DNA from: Streptomyces seoulensis
Lineage (GTDB): Bacteria > Actinomycetota > Actinomycetes > Streptomycetales > Streptomycetaceae
Assembly (NCBI GenBank): GCA_013364255.1
Contig: CP054936.1
Span: forward strand, 3,874,853-3,938,852
Length of the DNA stretch: 64,000 nucleotides
Direction of reading: 5' to 3'
Positions 59,950 to 64,000 of the stretch are shown here, one piece after another (position 1 is the stretch's first letter; each line of letters begins with the position of its first letter). Below the pieces are notes generated by a model, which was not told the origin of the DNA, ran no database searches, and worked only from the letters and a program-made list of their open reading frames with translations. Position numbers and translations under genes: made by a program.

Positions 59950-62717
59950 GTCAGGCGGGGCAGACGTGCCAGCGGCCGGACTGCGAGGGCGCGTACGAGG
60001 ACGTCGGCGGCGGCGAGCTGTACTGCGACACCTGCGGTCTGGCGCCGGTGGTGTCGGGGTCGGCGGCGGTCCGGTCCGAGCGCGGCCGGGACAGCGGGGA
60101 CGGCATGGTCTCCTCGCCGCCCACCGGCGTCACCGGCGGCGGCGAGGGGGCCGGCTCGGCGGGCAGCTCCAGCGCGCGCACCGGCAGTTCGCGCACCTCG
60201 TCGCAGTCGTCGCGGTCGCGCCGCTCGGTGTCGGGGCGGCTCTCGCGCTCGCTGTCGGGCCGCTCCACCAGCCGTTCGGTGTCGGTGCGCGGCTCCGGCT
60301 CCACGGCGGGCTCCTCGGCGCGCGGCCGGCTGGGCGCGGGACTGGTGTCGGTGCCGCAGGTGCCGCGCCCCGACCCGCACTCGATGGTGCTGGCCGACCC
60401 GGAGGTGCCCGAGCGCAAGCGGTTCTGCTCCCGCTCGGACTGCGGGGCGCCGGTCGGCCGGGCGCGCGGCGAGCGGCCGGGGCGCACGGAGGGCTTCTGC
60501 ACCAAGTGCGGCCACCCGTACTCGTTCGTGCCCAAGCTGCGCGCCGGCGACATCGTGCACGGGCAGTACGAGGTGGTGGGCTGCCTCGCGCACGGCGGCC
60601 TCGGCTGGATCTACCTGGCCGTGGACCGGGCGGTCTCCGACCGGTGGGTGGTGCTCAAGGGCCTGCTGGACACCGGCGACCAGGACGCGATGGCCGCGGC
60701 CATCTCCGAGCGGCGTTTCCTGGCGGAGATCGAGCACGCCAACATCGTGCGGATCTACAACTTCGTGGAGCACCTGGACCAGCGCACCGGCTCCCTCGAC
60801 GGCTACATCGTCATGGAGTACGTCGGCGGCAAGTCGCTCAAGGAGATCGCCAACTCCCGTCGCGCCCAGGACGGCCGGCGCGATCCGCTGCCGGTGGAGC
60901 AGGCGTGCGCGTACGGCATCGAGGCGCTGGAGGCGCTCGGCCATCTGCACAGCCGCAACCTGCTGTACTGCGACTTCAAGGTCGACAACGCGATCCAGAC
61001 CGAGGACCAGCTCAAGCTGATCGACATGGGCGCGGTGCGCCGCATGGACGACGACGAGTCGGCGATCTACGGCACGGTCGGCTACCAGGCGCCCGAGGTC
61101 GCCGACGTCGGCCCGTCGGTGGCCAGCGACCTGTACACGGTGGGGCGCACGCTCGCCGTCCTCGCCTTCGACTTCCAGGGCTACACCAACGTCTACGTCG
61201 ACTGTCTGCCGGACCCGGACACCATCGAGGTCTTCCGCCGCTACGAGTCGTTCTACCGCCTGCTGGTGCGGGCCACCGACCCGGACCCGGCCCGGCGGTT
61301 CGCCTCCGCGCAGGAGATGGCCGAGCAGCTGACGGGCGTGCTGCGGGAGGTGGTCTCCCTCCAGACCGGCCAGGCCCGTCCGGCCCTGTCCACCCTGTTC
61401 GGCCCGGAACTGCGCGTCACCGACACGGAGTTGTTCCCCCCGCTGGAGGGCGACGTGTCCCGGCTGGGGGCGCGGGCGGCGCGAGCGGGCAGGTCCAGGA
61501 CCCGGTCCGCGGCGGCGGCTCCGCCGGGCGCCACGGCGCCGGGCGGCGGGAGCGCGCACGAGAACCCGGGTGCGCCGGGCACGCCAAGCGCGGCGGGCGC
61601 CCTGGGTGGTTCGGACGGTTCGGGGAGTCAGGGCGCCCTGAGCGGCGCGGACGGCCCCGCGACCCCAGGCGCTGCGGGCGCTGCGGGCGGTCAAGCGGCT
61701 CCGGGGGCGCCGGACGGCCCCGGCGGGTGGAGCCGCCCCGCCGCACCCGGCGCACCCGGCGGCCCGGGGGCGACCGTGCTCGTCAAAGCGGTCGTCGCGC
61801 CGGTCGCGGCGCTCGCGCTGCCCGTCCCGCACGTCGACCCCACCGACCCCAACGCCGGTTTCCTGGCCGGCCTGCTGGCGTCCGCGCCCGGTGAGCTGAT
61901 CAACGCGCTGGCCGCCGCGCCCGCGCAGTCCACCGAGACCCGGCTGCGCCAGATCCGCGCCCGGCTGGAGACCGGCGAGCCGGGCACGGCCTCCGAGGTG
62001 CTGCGCGCGCTGGAGGAGCGGCACCCCGACGACTGGCGGGTCGTCTGGTACCGGGGCGTGGTCTCCCTGGTCACCGGCGACCACGAGGAGGCGGCCCTCG
62101 CCTTCGACGCGCTCTACGACGCCTTCCCCGGCGAGATCGCGCCCAAGCTGGCGCTCGGTCTGTGCGCGGAGGTCCTCGGGCAGCTCGACAACGCCGCCGA
62201 GTACTACCGCCTGGTGTGGAAGACCGACCCGAGCTACGTCAGCGCGGCGTTCGGCCTGGCCCGGGTACGGCTGGCCGGCGGGGACCGGCGCGGCGCGGTA
62301 CGGACCCTGGAGTCGGTGCCGGAGGCGTCCATCCACTACACGGCGGCCCGCGTGGCGGCCGTACGGGCACGGCTCAGGCACCGTACGGCGCTCGCCTCCG
62401 ACACGCCGTTCGCAGAGGATCTGACGGCCGCCGCCGGGCAGGTGGAGGCGCTGCGCGCGTACGGTCTGGACCCGGCGCGGCGCGAGCTGTTGTCGGCGGA
62501 GGTCCTCGGCTGCGCGCTGGACTGGATACTCTCCGGGGGAGGAGCCGCCCAGGCGGCCTCCCGGCGGGTGCTGCTCGGCAGCGACCTGGACGAGCGCGGC
62601 CTCCGCTTCGGCCTGGAGCGCTCGTACCGCACGCTGGCCCGGCTGGCGCCCGGCGGCAAGGAAAGGATCGACCTGGTGGAACGTGCCAATCGTTACCGCC
62701 CCCGGACGTGGGTGTAG
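59946..62717 (+). CDS. pknG: Serine/threonine kinase PknG
   Basis: Encodes 923 residues. Two zinc-ribbon-like parts: CQRPDCEG...CDTCG at the start, and CSRSDCG...CTKCG (the rubredoxin-like domain) near residue 165. A Ser/Arg-rich linker lies between. Kinase residues are K238 (VVLKG), D343 (YCDFKVDN) and D360, in DMG instead of DFG. A TPR domain fills the C-terminal 300 residues. PknG phosphorylates GarA-type FHA proteins, controlling glutamate metabolism. Confidence 0.93.
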   Translation: MSQAGQTCQRPDCEGAYEDVGGGELYCDTCGLAPVVSGSAAVRSERGRDSGDGMVSSPPTGVTGGGEGAGSAGSSSARTGSSRTSSQSSRSRRSVSGRLSRSLSGRSTSRSVSVRGSGSTAGSSARGRLGAGLVSVPQVPRPDPHSMVLADPEVPERKRFCSRSDCGAPVGRARGERPGRTEGFCTKCGHPYSFVPKLRAGDIVHGQYEVVGCLAHGGLGWIYLAVDRAVSDRWVVLKGLLDTGDQDAMAAAISERRFLAEIEHANIVRIYNFVEHLDQRTGSLDGYIVMEYVGGKSLKEIANSRRAQDGRRDPLPVEQACAYGIEALEALGHLHSRNLLYCDFKVDNAIQTEDQLKLIDMGAVRRMDDDESAIYGTVGYQAPEVADVGPSVASDLYTVGRTLAVLAFDFQGYTNVYVDCLPDPDTIEVFRRYESFYRLLVRATDPDPARRFASAQEMAEQLTGVLREVVSLQTGQARPALSTLFGPELRVTDTELFPPLEGDVSRLGARAARAGRSRTRSAAAAPPGATAPGGGSAHENPGAPGTPSAAGALGGSDGSGSQGALSGADGPATPGAAGAAGGQAAPGAPDGPGGWSRPAAPGAPGGPGATVLVKAVVAPVAALALPVPHVDPTDPNAGFLAGLLASAPGELINALAAAPAQSTETRLRQIRARLETGEPGTASEVLRALEERHPDDWRVVWYRGVVSLVTGDHEEAALAFDALYDAFPGEIAPKLALGLCAEVLGQLDNAAEYYRLVWKTDPSYVSAAFGLARVRLAGGDRRGAVRTLESVPEASIHYTAARVAAVRARLRHRTALASDTPFAEDLTAAAGQVEALRAYGLDPARRELLSAEVLGCALDWILSGGGAAQAASRRVLLGSDLDERGLRFGLERSYRTLARLAPGGKERIDLVERANRYRPRTWV

Positions 62718-62720
62718 TTG

Positions 62721-64000
62721 ATGTCGCAGATGCCCCAGCAGGCCGCCCTGTCGAACTGCCCGAGCTGCGCGGAGCCGCTGGAGTCGGACGACCGGTTCTG
62801 CGGCGCCTGCGGATACGACCTGTCGACGGCCGCCGCGCCGTCGCCCGACACGCCGACGCTGACGATGGGCCGCGGCGCGGTGCCGCGCCCGGCCGCGCCC
62901 GCCGAGGGCGGCGCGCCGGGCGACGACAGGAGGCAGGCCGCCCCGCCGAGCGCGGGGGTGCGCTTCGACCGGCCGGACGAGCCCGAGGAGTACCCGTTGC
63001 AGGCTCCCGACCCGGACCGGACGCCCGACCCCCGGCACGGCGCCGAGTCCGCCGCGCCTGACGCCGTACCGGGAACCGGCCACGACGCCGTCCCCGGAAC
63101 CGGCCCCGAGGCCGCGCCCGGGGCGGCCGCCGCGGTGTGCGTGGCGTGCCGCGCGGGCCGGGTCGACAGCGACGGCTACTGCGAGAACTGCGGGCACGCC
63201 CAGCCGCGCGAACGCGACCACATGGAGCAGGAGTCGGGCCCGGTGGCCGCGGTCAGCGACCGGGGTCTGCGCCACCACCGCAACGAGGACGCGTTCGCCC
63301 TCGGCCGCACCGCGCTGCCCGACGGCACGGCCGCCTCGGTGGCGATCGTCTGCGACGGCGTGTCCTCCGCGACCCGCCCCGACGAGGCGTCCCTGGCCGC
63401 GTCCCGCACCGCGAGCGAGTCCCTGCTGACCGCCCTGGCCCGGGGCGCCCACCCGCAGCAGGCCATGCACGAGGCGATCGTCGCCGCCGCGCGGTCCGTC
63501 GACGCGCTGGCCGACGAGGGCGCCGGCGCCCGCGAGCACGCCCCGCACCAGAACGCGCCCGCCTGCACCCTGGTCGGCGCGGTGGTCGCCGGCGAACTGC
63601 TGGTCGTCGGCTGGGTCGGCGACAGCCGCGCCTACTGGGTCCCGGTGGACCGCGCCGCCCCGGCCGCCCGGCTCACCGAGGACGACTCCTGGGCCGCGCA
63701 GATGGTCGCCGCCGGCCTGATGAGCGAGGCGGAGGCGTACGCCGACGAGCGCGCCCACGCGATCACCGGCTGGCTCGGCGCGGACGCCTACGAACTGGAG
63801 CCGCACACCGCCTCGTTCAAGCCGGACCGGCCCGGTGTGGTGGTGGTCTGCACGGACGGCCTGTGGAACTACGCCGAGTCGGCCGAGGAGATGGCCCAGG
63901 TGCTGCCCCTGGACGCGGCGGCGCGTCCGCTGCACAGTGCCAGGGTGCTGGTCGGCCACGCCCTGGACGGCGGGGGCCACGACAACGTAACAGTGGCCCT
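62721..64000 (+). CDS. Zinc-ribbon PP2C protein phosphatase, cut by the window end
   Basis: 426 codons are visible. It starts with a ribbon CPSC...CGACG, a low-complexity Pro/Ala/Asp linker, a second ribbon CVAC...CENCG at about residue 140, and then a PP2C domain: SDRGLRHHRNEDAFALG, VCDGVSS and WVGDSRAYWV supply metal ligands. ATG 62721 is three bases after the pknG stop. It is the likely antagonist of PknG. The C-terminus lies outside the window. Confidence 0.9.
   Translation, partial: MSQMPQQAALSNCPSCAEPLESDDRFCGACGYDLSTAAAPSPDTPTLTMGRGAVPRPAAPAEGGAPGDDRRQAAPPSAGVRFDRPDEPEEYPLQAPDPDRTPDPRHGAESAAPDAVPGTGHDAVPGTGPEAAPGAAAAVCVACRAGRVDSDGYCENCGHAQPRERDHMEQESGPVAAVSDRGLRHHRNEDAFALGRTALPDGTAASVAIVCDGVSSATRPDEASLAASRTASESLLTALARGAHPQQAMHEAIVAAARSVDALADEGAGAREHAPHQNAPACTLVGAVVAGELLVVGWVGDSRAYWVPVDRAAPAARLTEDDSWAAQMVAAGLMSEAEAYADERAHAITGWLGADAYELEPHTASFKPDRPGVVVVCTDGLWNYAESAEEMAQVLPLDAAARPLHSARVLVGHALDGGGHDNVTVA

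Noticed and set aside
59907..63980. A 1357-codon open frame antisense to pknG
   Set aside because: Low-complexity Arg/Val/Gly translation; the plus strand encodes recognisable kinase and phosphatase.

Overview
The window is chromosomal DNA from a Streptomyces or a very close relative. It is extremely GC-rich, uses many GTG starts with GGAGG-type ribosome sites or no leader at all, and has a gene order I recognise from streptomycete chromosomes (tig, rpiB, pepN, asd, malQ, the csnR-K chitosan-oligosaccharide operon, the pknG operon). The species cannot be named from sequence alone.

Layout. 1-8.9 kb: tig (reading out towards the left edge, where clpP would be expected), tRNA-Pro(UGG), tRNA-Gly(UCC), a small membrane protein, an acyltransferase-3, a SpoIIE-type phosphatase, an Eis-type acetyltransferase, a Nei-type glycosylase, an 83-bp tandem repeat and rpiB. 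9-19 kb: two AAT-family amino acid permeases flank bioY and a sulfur-acquisition block. That block holds two leaderless leader peptides, a ROK regulator, a sulfonate-type ABC transporter and a flavin monooxygenase gene broken by a 35-bp palindromic insertion. 19-34 kb: a short promoter-to-terminator unit with a Nur-like operator where sodF would be expected, a CPWA thioredoxin-fold protein, two pepN paralogues, an AbiEi/DUF559-like protein, a Nudix hydrolase, a large secreted subtilase, an ECF sigma factor with a membrane partner, and asd. 34-36.6 kb: an IS1634-like element carrying a methyltransferase as passenger, with 29-bp terminal repeats and a 6-bp target duplication. 36.6-48.9 kb: RsbW-like ATPase, LysR regulator, EamA exporter, FAD monooxygenase, a leaderless small membrane protein, malQ with a coupled repeat protein, a PadR/ABC/FtsX operon, an HNH protein and an MscS channel. 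49-55.8 kb: csnR-csnE-csnF-csnG-csnH-csnK behind a perfect CsnR operator. 56-64 kb: GlnX-like sensor, GlnH-like binding protein, a coiled-coil protein, PknG kinase and a zinc-ribbon PP2C phosphatase cut by the right edge.

How the parts work together. The csn operon imports glucosamine oligosaccharides, cleaves them with a family-4 hydrolase and phosphorylates the sugar. The 56-64 kb operon looks like the actinobacterial amino-acid-sensing route in which a periplasmic binding protein signals through a membrane protein to PknG. The 11-17 kb block looks like sulfonate scavenging under cysteine- and arginine-sensitive leader-peptide control. The best candidates for something new are the sodF-less Nur-type RNA gene near 19.1 kb, the passenger-carrying insertion sequence, the leader-peptide pair, and the palindrome-disrupted monooxygenase.
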